Origin: Cephalopachus bancanus | Taxonomy: Eukaryota; Chordata; Mammalia; Primates; Tarsiidae | NCBI GenBank assembly: GCA_027257055.1 | Contig: JAPVLO010000181.1 | Coordinates: forward strand, 992,001 to 1,056,000 | Length of the DNA: 64,000 bases | Direction: 5' to 3' | Part shown: one piece after another, positions 39,301 through 51,200 of the stretch | Layout: every line of letters begins with the position of its first letter | Numbering within the stretch: position 1 is the first letter of the stretch | Made by a program: the position numbers and the translations under genes | Notes under the pieces: generated by a model | Database searches by the model: none | What the model was told of the DNA's origin: nothing | Seen by the model: the letters and a program-made list of their open reading frames with translations, nothing else

Positions 39301-40680
39301 TCCTGGACAGGCGATGAGATGGGCTGGATCCCAGGGTGCCAGCTGAAGGCAACCCCATGTGGAGGGCCCTGGACCTCAGTCCCAGAGAGCTGCAGGCATG
39401 GGGCGGCGGTCCCAGCATCCCCTTCAGAGGTTCTGAGGTCTATGCTCTCAGGTTCCCTGGGGAGGGGCACTCATCCCCTGCCATCCAGAGTCAGCCAGCC
39501 TCCCAAGGTCTCTTCACTGCCCAAGATCCCACATCTACTCACCGTGCAAAGTCTCTGTCACACAAGGTCTCCCTCTGCCCAACGTCTCCCACCTCCCATC
39601 GTCTCCCTTCCACCCCTCTCCCACTCCAAACTGAAACCCAACCAGGTGTTGGCCTGAAGTCTGTCCTGTCTGGTGAATGTCTACTTGGCCATCAGCTGTA
39701 GGCCACCTGGAGCTCCCACTGCTTTCCTGGTCACTGGCTGGGCCTCCCATGACACCTGCCAGCCACAGATGCCCCCTCACCAGGGGATGCTGGCCAGGCC
39801 TGTCCTAAACTCAGTCACTGTCCATGAAGCCAGGGTCACCCCGGGTGGCTTCTCTCAGGGGACAGAGGTAGGGTCCACAGTGGGGAGACCAGATGACTGT
39901 GAGGGGACATCTCAAAGGATACGGTGGTCAGAGATGGGCCCTGGTCTTGGGAGGGATCTCTGACACACTTTCCGACAGGTCATATGTCACCTAAGGTGTC
40001 AGGTGGGGTGGCATCACCTCAGGAAACACTCAGGCCCAGTGTGTCTCGCCCACCAGCAAGACAAGGCCACTCCCGTGGCACCTCCAGTGGCTCTGGGGAC
40101 ACCTCACACTGGTGGCTTTGCTGAAATCCATACAAGGGGGTCTCAGCACCTTTTCCTAAGAGACTTTGGAGCCCCTGGGCAGGCAGGTAGACCCAGGTCA
40201 GCCCATACCCACCATGTTGACTGGGTATGTTGGAGCCGTGGTTTCCCCAAAGGAGAGAGGACCGTGGTCACACTGCCACCAGAGACCCTGAGGACAGCAG
40301 GAACCTGACCCCAGTCCCACTCTTGGAGGCTGGCCCTCCATCTCCCAGAGAGCCCCTGAGCCCCACAATGCAGGCCCTTTGCAGAGCGATGGAGGCAGCG
40401 CCAGTGCAGGGAGGGGCTGACGCTAGCGTGCACTAGGTGTGCAGGAGGTGGGCCCAGCCAGGCATGTGGGCAGCTCAACGAGCCAGCTGGGGTGGCTCCA
40501 AACACCCTGAGGCTTGGAAACCCGAAGTGCCCCTGCTGAGAGGTGCTGATGACAGGTTTGGGAGCCTCCAGGTCACCACCCTGCGGCTCAGGTCCCACCA
40601 CTGAGCTTCCAAGAGTCTGGCTTCACTGCAGGGAAAAGCCTCGGTCCAGCACTGGCCAGGCATGCCTGCTTGCTGGTAAG
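36383..40680. other. GC-rich intergenic downstream of FGFRL1, no gene recognised
   Basis: Some frames are long (for example 235 codons at 37,560-38,267), but none shows a domain, and opposite-strand frames of similar length overlap them. In human, the convergent neighbour RNF212 lies on this side; I could not find its RING or coiled-coil exons here. Confidence 0.5.
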
Positions 40681-40689
40681 TCCAGACGC

Positions 40690-40805
40690 ATAGACACACA
40701 TGCATAAGCACATGCAAACATGTGTACGTGTGAGCACATGTGCACACATGCACACACACGCACACATGTGAGCACACGCATGTGCGCATACACAGACACA
40801 GGCAG
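40690..40805 (+). repeat. CA-rich simple repeat just beyond the FGFRL1 3' end
   Basis: Interrupted (CA)n with 'cacatgtg' half-palindromes, for example 'acatgtgcacacatgcacac'. Confidence 0.9.
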
Positions 40806-40839
40806 AAATACCATCGTAGAGGGAAAGGATGCACACTTT

Positions 40840-41774
40840 CATGTTTAACAAAATAAATTAAATATACGAGGCTTCAGCTCAAACTCTATATAAAATTACA
40901 GAGGTCTGGGGTGGCCCTGCACTGGGGTGGCGGGAGCCTGGCCCCAAGGGGGTGTGGCCCTCCAGCAGGGCCAAAAGGCCAGGAGGGGCCTGGGCCCCAG
41001 GAGAGGCCAAAGTCCCAGCGACCAGCCCGCCTTCCATCATTATTAATATTATCTTAATTTCTTAAATATAAATACCAAGGCCCCTTCTCTCTGGCAGGAG
41101 AACAGGTGAGGGAGTGAGCCACCTGCTGCGGGCTCCAGCCTTCAGGCCCGCGTTGCTGTGCCCCCACCCATCCCAGGGCACTGGTGGACTCCTGGACACC
41201 CAGGCCAGGTGGCAAAAATAGCCACCGAGGCCAGGCAGGGACACTGGCGGGCAGGGGTGGGGAGATTCCTTCATCAACTAGCCCATTGCTGCATGCGCGC
41301 TGCGAGTCACACAACACACCTTCAGGCACTCAGTTCACATGTGTGTATGTGTGTGTGTATCCAGGCAGCATGTCTACATGTGTGCATGCATGTGTGTGTC
41401 CAGGCAGCATGTCTGTGCACGTGTGTGTGCGAGCAGCATGTCTGTGTCTGGGCATGTTTTGTGTGCGTGTGTGTGTCTGGGCGGCATGTCTGTGCACACA
41501 TGTGTAGTGTATGCAGGCACCATGATTGTGTGTGCATGTCCGGGCAGCATGTCTGTGTGTACGTGCAAATGTGTGTTCGGTTCAGGCAGCGCCTCATCTG
41601 TGTGTGTGGGGGTCCATGTGTATTCAGAGGCATGTGCTCCCGCAGGGTGCCCAGGTGCTAGCCACACCCCTTCGCAGTGGGTCACCTCCCTTCAGTGCCC
41701 CCCACTCCCCAGCCCACCTGCCTGTCCACCTGAGCCCCCACTGCCCCCGCAGACCCAGCACTCCGAGGTGCCAT
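40840..41774 (-). other. FGFRL1: FGFRL1 3' UTR (end inferred)
   Basis: Sequence after the stop codon on the minus strand. It includes a TG/CA minisatellite (41,336-41,620) and two AT-rich blocks in otherwise GC-rich DNA, at 41,037-41,075 and 40,845-40,905. These stand out as the kind of AU-rich element and poly-A region that ends an mRNA. I see no canonical AATAAA on the minus strand, so the 3' end near 40,840 is a guess from composition. Confidence 0.5.
41336..41620 (+). repeat. TG-rich minisatellite in the FGFRL1 3' UTR
   Basis: About seven units of roughly 35-45 bp, each built on 'ggcagcatgtctgtgt' followed by a TG run. It begins about 155 bases after the stop codon in the transcript direction. 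Confidence 0.9.
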
Positions 41775-42223
41775 CTAGCACTGATAGTGGATATGCTGGT
41801 GCTGGAGGACTTTGCCCTCCACGTGTGAGTGTGTGTGTGAGTGCGTGTGTGTGTGCGTGTGGATGTCCGTGTAGAGTCTGGGGTACAGCTTGGGGCCAGC
41901 CATGGAGCCTGGGCCCAGCAGGTGCTGGGGGGCGGCGGAGGCCCCATGCTCCTCACACGCTCCCACGCCAGGGCCAGCACCGAAGGCCGCCGGCACGGGC
42001 AGGTCTCTGTCCACACCACGCTCCCGGGCAGTCCCAGGTGTGCGATGGCTGGGTGGGGGAGGGGCGGGTGCGGGGCCGCAGGGTTTCTTCTTGGCCTGGC
42101 ACAGCCACAGCAGCACAGTGCCCAGGATGAACACGGCGCCGGCCGGGATGCCGATGACCACGGGCCATGGCAGGCTGGTGGCTGAGGTCGAGGAGGCCAC
42201 AGGCGGCCCTGGTGGCTTTGGGT
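41775..42223 (-). CDS. FGFRL1: FGFRL1 last coding exon: transmembrane helix and His-rich tail
   Basis: 449 bases including the TAG stop at 41,775-41,777. It is preceded by the acceptor 'cttttgtag'. It encodes residues 359-507: a Pro/Ser-rich juxtamembrane stretch, the hydrophobic helix starting '[16 protein letters not shown]', a basic stop-transfer KKK (403-405), a Pro-rich cytoplasmic segment, then the tandem tyrosine motif and the alternating His-Thr/Ser tail. In the human protein this tail controls internalisation and binds zinc. The tail is encoded by a TG-type microsatellite at about 41,822-41,872. Confidence 0.97.
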
Positions 42224-45200
42224 CTACAAAAGAGACCAAGGAAAGGCAATAGGGATGGGATCGCAAACTCAAGGCCAGTGCACGTGGGGTATGGGGACGG
42301 TGCCCTGGCTGCCCTGTCCTGGGCAGAGACCAGCCCACCAGCCCAGAGAGGGAGTGACCCCTGCCCCTGCAGATCAGATCCTGGGCCACAGTGGCCCAGG
42401 CTGGCGTGGGGGAACACGCACCTGGCAACACGGTGAGGAAGGCACTGCGGAAACTGTAGCCCATCGTGTTGGCACCCAGGCAGATGTACATGCCTGCATC
42501 GTCCTGGCGGGCACGGGTGATGAGAAGCTTATTGAGGTAGGAGCCGTCAGGTCTTGACCACACATCACCTGTGGGCAGCACCACGAACTTCTGGCCACCC
42601 ACGTCGATGGTGGAGTTGTGGCGGCCCTCGGCACCGTACTCCACTCGCTTCAGCCACTGAATCACAGGCTTCACATCGCTGCGCACCTTGCACTGGAAGG
42701 ATGTGGTACCCCCGAAGTCCACTGTCGTGTTCACGGGATGCGTGCCCGTCAGCACCGGCTTGGAGCGAGTCCGCTCTGCACAGGGACAGGGAGTGTGGGT
42801 GTGGCTCCCAGGCCCCACCAGGCCCCCTCGCCAGATGCCTGCCCCCAGGCCCCGCCAGGCCTCTCCCACTGCCCGCTAAGGCCCCCAACTCCCTGCCCAC
42901 CAGAGCCCTGCTCCTGCCCACCAGGCCCCAGTCCAGCCCCTTGCCTGCCAGCCCCCCCAGGCCCCGCTCCTCCCAACACTCACGGATCACATCCACCTTG
43001 TAGGTGGCGTTGATGGCACCTGCCCGGTTGGACACACGGCATGTGTACTTGCCACTGTCCTCGGGCCGCAGGTTCTTCAGGCTCAGCGTCCACTTCTTCT
43101 TCCGGTGCTCCCCGGCCTCCGGGCGCAGCAGGGCCTGGTCGTCCTTCATCCACATGATGTCGGGCCGTGGGTGCCCGCTAGCCACACACTTGAGCCGCAC
43201 AGAGCTGCCTACAGGCCGAGCAATCACCCGACGCCTCATCTTGGAGGGCTGTGTAAAGCGGGGCCGCGCTGTGGGGCAGGGCGACGTGAGGTCAGCAGCT
43301 GAGGAGGGGCCTCGGGGCCTCAGGGCAGGGGGACCCACCCCTCTTCAACTGGTGACACCCCAGCCCGTGCTCACCCCACTGCTGGCCGGCCGGGTCCTCC
43401 TGGCCCCCAGAGGCGCCCTCGGGCCCAGGGCTCTCCTTCCCTGGGCTGACGTCGTCTGCAGAAAGAAGGACTCGTGGGGGAGGGCATGTGATGGGGGCCG
43501 AGGAGCCCCTCCCCAGGCCCTGACGTGGCCCCTGTCCCACCCTGGCCCCAGCAGGGACAGCCCTGGAAACCAAGCAGGAGACCATGGTGCACACCCGTGT
43601 CCCAGAATCCTGGAGACAGCTGGGCAGGAGCTGCCTGCCTAGCCCACACCCAGGTGCAGGTGACCTCAGCAGGCAGGGGTGGGACTAAGGCCTGAGCCCC
43701 TCCAGGCTCCAGGGGGTCTGCAGGGCCCGGGAGAGGAGGGGGCCAGGACAGGCAGGCAGCTGCAGTAACCCTAGCCCACATCAAGGAGCCGAGGGCTCGG
43801 TGGAGACACGGCTCACATACCACCCGGTCATCGTCCCCTTTGAAAGGCCTGTGGGGATGTGGCCGCGGTATTCCCATTCCACCACCCAGCCTTGGGGCCC
43901 GCGTCAGGCAGTGCTGGGGGCAGGCATGCTGAGGAATGTCCCCTCCACCCGACTGTGACAGCCGCTTCCTCCCCTGAGCCTGGGGCTGGGGGCCAGGCTG
44001 TTACAGACCGCACCCCAGACCCAGCTGGGACCTGGGCTGGGCTCCTCCATTGGGAAATGGGCCAGCCTGGCTCCTGGAGCCCCACCCAAGGGCCCCGCAC
44101 CAGGGAGCCTGGCGGGGGCGGGAGGGCTTGCCTGGTACCACCGTATAGAGGGTGTGTCTCTGGGACACCTGTCCATGTCCCAGCACCAGGGCCCCAGAGG
44201 CAGAGAGAACAGAAAGGCCGTTCGTCCCGCGGCCCCTCTGAACTCCGAAACCTGAGCCTCAAAGTCACAGCCGACGCCAAGGCGCACCCTGCCAACGCCA
44301 CAGCCCGCTGGCCCTTCCAAGGGACCACAGTCTAGGGCTCCCTACCCCTCCCCTGTTGCCCCCAGGGAGAAAAGCCCTAATCTGGGGCCTGAGGAGGGGG
44401 TCCTGGGCTTTCCAGGGACCCATCTGGGGGTAGTGACAAGGTCAGGCCCCTCCTGGGTGCTGTCCAAGTCACAGTGACGGTTCAGGGGCGCCATGGGGGA
44501 AGGTGTGCCACTCAGGGCTGTGGATGTGTCTGCCCCAGATAAGAGAGGGGCATTCCAGGGGCAGCCCCAGGTGTACCCACTGCCCTCCTGCCCACCCCTG
44601 ACCCAGCCACAGTCCCTGCAAGCCAGACTAACCCATCACAATGAGGGTGTAGTTGACACTGAGGCTGCCGAAGCCGTTGGTGGCCTTGCACACGTACACA
44701 CCGGCATCTCCCAGCTCCACGACCTTCACCTTCAGTCCCTGGGGCAGCACACGGAAGCGGCTCCAGCCACTGTGGATCGTGCGGCCATCCTTGGTCCACA
44801 TGGTCAGGGGTGGCGGGTCCCCCTCTACTGGGCACTGCAGCCGCACAGTGCGGCCCAGCCGGGCTACCTGCCGCGGGACAACCTTGTCTGCCATCCTCGG
44901 AGGACCTGCAGGTGGGTCAGAGGCAGTCAGTCAGGGAGGGGTCAGCGGGAGCCATGAGGGGGCCATGAAGGGGCCATGGCTCAGCACAGATGCCAGGAGT
45001 CAGGCTCTACCAAGACGCAGCTTGTGCTTCCCAAGACAGGGGAGTCCTGTCTGCCCAGCACACAATGAGCATGGCCTGGCCCTAATCCAGGCAAGGGGAC
45101 CCTTGGGCACCGAGAGAGCAGGCTCTCTCAGACATCAGGCTAGTAGGCTCTCGGGTGCTGGGCTTCTCAGGCACTGGGCTAACAGGCTCTCTCAGATGCC

Positions 45201-48200
45201 AGGCTAGCAAGCTCTCTTGGGTACGGGGCTTGCAAGCTCTTACCGTCAGCCTGTGTGCCAGGAACAGGCCCTCTGAGGAGGAAGAAAGCACAGTCCCCAG
45301 AGGGACCTGACTCAAGAAGCCCTTTAAAGCCACAAACCAAGAGAGCAGGGCCATCTCCTGGACGCAGGAAGAATCAACATGGCCTCCTGGTCGGAGGGAA
45401 CAGGGACTCTCAGAGAAAGGGCAGTACCGGGTGGCAGCTCCTGGAGGGTCCCGAGACCTCATGGGCACTGAGACCTGCCTGCCTCAAGGAGACCCTGTCC
45501 TCCCTGCCCTGCCCCTACTGTCATCCTAGGGCCTAGCAGGCCCGGCCACAGGGGCGGGGGGGACCTCATGGCCATCACACACAACCAGACACAGGTCAGC
45601 CAGAGTAGTTGCCCAGGAAGACAGCTGGGTGGGTGCTCATGGGCAATGTCACATGACGTGTGGGCACGCGTGTGTTCACATAATGCACACGCACGGATGA
45701 GTCTGTCTGGTGTCTCCATGCTACGCACAGTGGCCATGCCTGAGTCTATCCACGCATCTCATCTGTCTGCCCAGATCCACCTGCCTGCCTGCCAAAAGCT
45801 GTGCCCTCCCAGGTGGCTTAACCTCGAGCAGGCATGATACCAAGGCCCTGGGATCAAAGGGCGAGCATCTGGAGAGGGTGGTGGCTCTGGAGCCTGGTAT
45901 GGAGTCCCCCTCCCCAGCCCACCAGAGTCCCAGGCCCATCCCTGGGCAGCCCCTCCCTTCACCTGCCGCTGCAGGAAATCTCACCACACACCTGGCCCCA
46001 GAGGCAGCAGCACCAAGAGAGAGATCCCAAGGGCCCGGCCCTCTCATGGAGGGCACACTAGCCCAGCACCCCTACCCCAGAGGGAGCCTGCCTCCGTGGC
46101 AGTGAAGCCCCAGCTTGGTCGCCCATCCGGGAGGGTTACTTGCAGCCCCAGCACCCGCTGCTCCAGGAAAGGCTTTGGAGGATCACCTGCAGAAAGGCAG
46201 GAGCCATGGGTGTGGGCAGAGATGAGGAGGTTGGGACCCCTGCCATGCCACTGCTGAGAAGAGGGGCAGAGCCAACTGACCACCAGACGGCCGGAAGTGT
46301 GGCCCCTAGGGCCAGCCACAAGTGCTTCTGGGACAGGCCAGTGGCGGCAGCTAGGCTGCAGGACCAGCCTTATCCTAAAGCAAACAGTTCTCCTGCCCTC
46401 GGCCAGCCCCACCCCCACCTGGCCCCTGGACTTGCCGCAGGCTCAAGACCCACAGGAAGCCCACCGAGCAGGAAACTGGCCCCCTCGATTTCTGGGAATT
46501 CTGGCCACTAGGATGGCTGCCTCGCCTCTATGTTTAGCCTAGGAAAGGCAAGGCCCATACTACCTGGATCCACATCCAATCCACTCAGCTGTGGGGAAAC
46601 TGAGACAAAACTCAAGAACACAGGCACCTGGTGGGGGAACTGGCTGCCCCCACCGTGGCCTAGAGAGAGCTGAGGGGGGTGGGGAGGCAGTTCCGGAGCT
46701 CAGGCCAGGGCCGCTTGCCCAGCAGCAGGCCCCTCTCCAACGCCACCTCCTCCAGAAAGCACCCCAACCCTCACACACCCCAAGCCACAGCCCTGAGAAG
46801 ACATCAGCAAGGGAAGAACACAGAAGGCTGCATGGGGAGACAGGTGTGGGTAAACTGAGTCTCGGACAGGTTAAACTACTGTTGAGGGTGGGGGACTGAA
46901 CACTAGGGTGGTGGCCAAGATGGGGGGCTGCCACCCCTTTCACTCCCCTCCCATCCCCTCTGACTCCCCCACTGTGGAGCTGTAAAAAATGCAGGCAGGA
47001 ATTGATGGGCCAGGGATGGGCAGAAGATGCCCAGAGTGGAGGTCCCATCTGGGAGGCTGCCCATCCCCGGCTCAGACCAGCCCCCGGTATCACCCAGAGA
47101 TAAAAAGTCACAGGAGGACCCGTTATACTGTCTCCAACAGAGCAAGAGAGAACAACACTGTCACCCGATACACACTCTGTCCCGAAAGTTCCCAGATGCA
47201 AACACTGTCCACAATGCCCCCCCACGCCGTCCTCAATGTTCTCAGACACACACACTGTCCACAGACAACGTCCTCAGATGTACACACTCTGTCCACAATG
47301 TCTCCAGACACATGCACTCTGTCCATAGACAATGTCCCTAGACAAAATCTGTCCCCCATGTCCCCAGATGCACTCTGTCCCAGTGTCCCCAGACTCTGTC
47401 CCCAATGTCCCCTTACACACTGTCCACAATGTCCTCCAATGCACACACTCTGCCCTCAATGTTCACCGATACATACTCTATCTACAGTGTCTCCCAGACA
47501 TACTGTCCCCAGACAATGCTCCAGACATACACCGTCCCAATGTCCTCAAACACATACTCTGTCCACAGTGTCCCCAGATGCATACACACTGTCCTCATAC
47601 ACATTCCCAGACACACACTCTGTCCCCAACATCCTCAGATGCATACATTCTGTCCACAATGTCCCCAGATGCACACACTGTCCCCCAACACACAAACACT
47701 ATCCCTACACGATGCTCCCAGATGCACACATGCTGTCTCTAGTGTCCCCAAACACACTTTGTCCCCAGTGTCCCCAGATGCATACTGTTCCCCAACAATG
47801 CTCAGATGCACATACTCTATCTCCAGTGTTCCCAGACTCACATGCTGTTCATAATGTCCCAGATGTACACCCTGTCCCCAATGTCCTCAGACACACACTC
47901 TGTCCACAATGTTCCCAGATGCACACACTCTGTCTCCACACAATGCCCCTAGACTCACACTCTGTCCCAGACAATATCTCCAGACACACACACTCTGTTC
48001 CCAGACAACATCCTAGACACACGCTGTCACCAGACACACACTATCCCCACACAATGTCCCCAAATGCACACATTCTGTCTCCAATGTCCCTAGACACCTT
48101 GTCCCATGTCCCCAGACACATATTCTGTCCCCAATGTCCCCCAAAACACACTGTCCCGAGACATGTCCAGATATACACACTCTGTCCCGTGTCTTCAGAT

Positions 48201-51200
48201 ACACACAATGTACCCAATGTCCCCTGATGCACTCTGTCCCCAATGTCTCCAGACGCATACTCTATCCCCAGATGCACACACTCTGTTCCCAATGTTCCCT
48301 GACACACTCTTTACCCTCACTGTGTCCCCAGATGCAGAGTGTCCCCCAATGATCCCAGATGCATACATTCTGCCCCCAGAAAGTGTTCCTAGACACTGTG
48401 TCCCCAATGTCCCCAGACACACACACTGTCCCCAGACAATGTCTCCAGATTCACACTCTGTTCCCAGATGCATACTCTGTCCTCAGACAATGCTGCCAGA
48501 TGCCAACTCTGTCCCCAATGCTCCTGGATGTACACACTGTGTCCCTAGACACACACTATCCACCATGTTCCCAGATGCACACACTCTGTCCCCAATGTCC
48601 CCAGACACACACATTCTGTCCCCAGTGTCACCAGATGCACACACTGTGTCCCCAGATGCACACGCTCTGCCCCCAGTGTCTCCAAATGCACACACTCTCT
48701 CCTCAATGTCCTGAGATGTACACAATGTCCCCAGACACATTCTGTTCCTAATGTCTCCAGATATACATACTCTGTCCCCAATGACCCAGGTGCAGACACT
48801 ATGTCCCCAGATGCACACATCCTGTCCCCAGACAATGTCTCCAGATGCACACTCTATCCCCTGATGCCCTTCTGCTCCAAGAGCTTGGGAGGTGGAGGTA
48901 GGGTGAGGTCCTAGAGGATGGAGGGTGAGGAGGCAGCAGCCTAGAGGGACAGGGATAGGACACCTTCCTCCTCCTCCAGCCCACCTGCCTCCTCTCTCCC
49001 CACAGTCTCTTCCTGCCTCCAGCTCAGCTCTCCATGGCCCAGCCTGGGGCACATGTGGGTCATGCCCAGGGCAGAGCCCACAGCAGCCCCAGCCAGGTCA
49101 GAAGGGCTCCTGAGTTTGGGACGACAGGGGCTTCCAGGGACCTGATGAGCCACAGCCTCAGGGACAGGTGCTGGTAGAGGACAACATGGGTGGTGGGAGC
49201 CATGGGAACACACCCACAGGACAGACAGGCCCACTGTGGGAGGCAGGAATAGGTGAGGCTGCAACAGACAGACCTCAACGCCTCCTCTGCCCCCAGCCCT
49301 GACCTGCTGACCCTGAGCTTGCTCACTGGGAGCTAGACATGGGCGGAGTGTGGGGGCCGGGGACCATGTGGCCACTCAGGCCTGGCTCTATCCCTAGCGA
49401 GCCCTCCTGGGCCCAGAACTTCCAGCTGGAAAGAATTGCCTGGCCAGGCAGTAGACCTGGCCGTGATGGGGGCAGCCGGGCCCCATTCCTCCTGGAGAAG
49501 TGGAAGGGCTTCAGGGGGAGGGGCTTGGAAGGACAGTGTGGTGGGTCCTGACCCGAAGGGTAGGGATGAAGTCCAGCCCTGCCCATGAATGCCCCATGCC
49601 AGGCCCTTGGGAAGGTGGGAGCCCACAGTGGGAGCCCACTCAGGCGCCAAGCCCTCTGTGGCTATGCCCCCAAATCCCACAGCATAGCCTAGCCCCTGGC
49701 TATACAAGTAGATGCAGCCCCCACCACCCACAGCTGGCTGCCATGTGGTGGTGCCAGGCCCACCAGGGTACCCAGTGCAGGGGCGGGTGGGAAACCCAAG
49801 AGACAATGGTCCTAGGGCCAGAAAGTGAGTGTGAGGGGAAGTGCTCTTCCCCAGGAGGAAGAGCAAGGTGGCTGCTCTGAGGCCCAGTTGTCCATCAGTG
49901 GCCAGGACCAGGCTCTATCCCAGTCCTGAGACACTCAGGCATACACAGTACACATGAATACATACACACACACTGTGTACACATCATCTGCTGGCTCTGC
50001 AAATGGAGCTGATAGGACCCACAGGAAAACTGGCTGCCCAGATGCTGGACCATTCTGAGCCTGCAGAAGGTAGGCTGTACGGAGCACGGTCCATGCCTCC
50101 AGCAGTGAGCACCAGGCATCCAATAGGCCAGGGATGACCTGGGGATGCAACTAGTCCCTCCAGGTCTGCACCCTCCACTGGACACCTCGGATGGCATCTT
50201 CTGAAACCCCCCGAGCAATGCCCCCCTTTCCACCCCAGGGCACCAACAGCGGGCACTAGGCTGTCTGTCACCAGGCAGTAGCCCTGGAGGAAACAGCACA
50301 CATACCACCCAGAGTCAACGCTGGCCACACAGTGCCTATGCAGGGCTCAGCTGGACAGCTGGCTACCCCACCCTGTGTCTAGACCTCACCAGGCCACCAG
50401 ATGCCATATGCCCCCCAATCTCATCAATACTAGCCTGCCTGGCTGCAGCCCCTGGGCCTCCCCTGCCCAGAACTCAGGGCTTATCTAGTCTCCCACCCCC
50501 TCCACAGGCCCTGATCCCTGACCCCAGAAGCCCACATCACCTCAGAAGTGTCAACAGGATGTTATCAGAGCCCAGAACCCAAGGCCAGAGGTTGGGCATT
50601 TAGCTGCACTCTCGCCCACTGCAGGTGCCCACTAACTCCTACTTACAAGGCAATGTCTCAGGGACAGGGCTGGGCTGTGAGAGCTCCAAACAATAGCCCA
50701 GCAGGGGCTCTCTGGCACCTGCAGGCCACAGGACATGGCTGCCCAGCCTCCTGGCACACAGTGATGCCAGTGTCCGGGGTAGGCACCGGGCTCCAGACCA
50801 AGCCCCAAGCTACCACTGGGACTTGTGCAGGTGGGCTACAGAGAGCAACCCTGAAGCCACTGGCCAGGTGACCCTAGACAAGGAACCCAAGCTCTCAAGG
50901 GCCTCTGGGCTATCCTGGGGCTTCGGGTGTTGGGAGCCCCGAGGGGGTCACATGTCCAGGGTACCTGGGACCTCACCTGCCTGGTTCCCCATGCCCAGGC
51001 CACAGCACCAGCACAGCTCCCCTGCTCTCCACTGAGAGGCTTCACTCCCTCCTCAAACCCTACACAGCGCATGCCAATCCCTCATGAAACACTTGGGCAG
51101 GAAGAAAAGCATTTGTGCCTCCTGCCAAAAGGGGAAGTCCCCTAGCCCCTCAGGTAAGGTCTCCTGAAGCCGCTCACCCCAAGGTGATTCTCCCAACTGG

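Noticed and set aside
46989..48227. 412-codon open frame on the plus strand
   Set aside because: It lies inside the minisatellite; openness comes from a repeat unit lacking stops, and the composition is Pro/Ser/His/Thr repeats. It is antisense to FGFRL1 intron 2.
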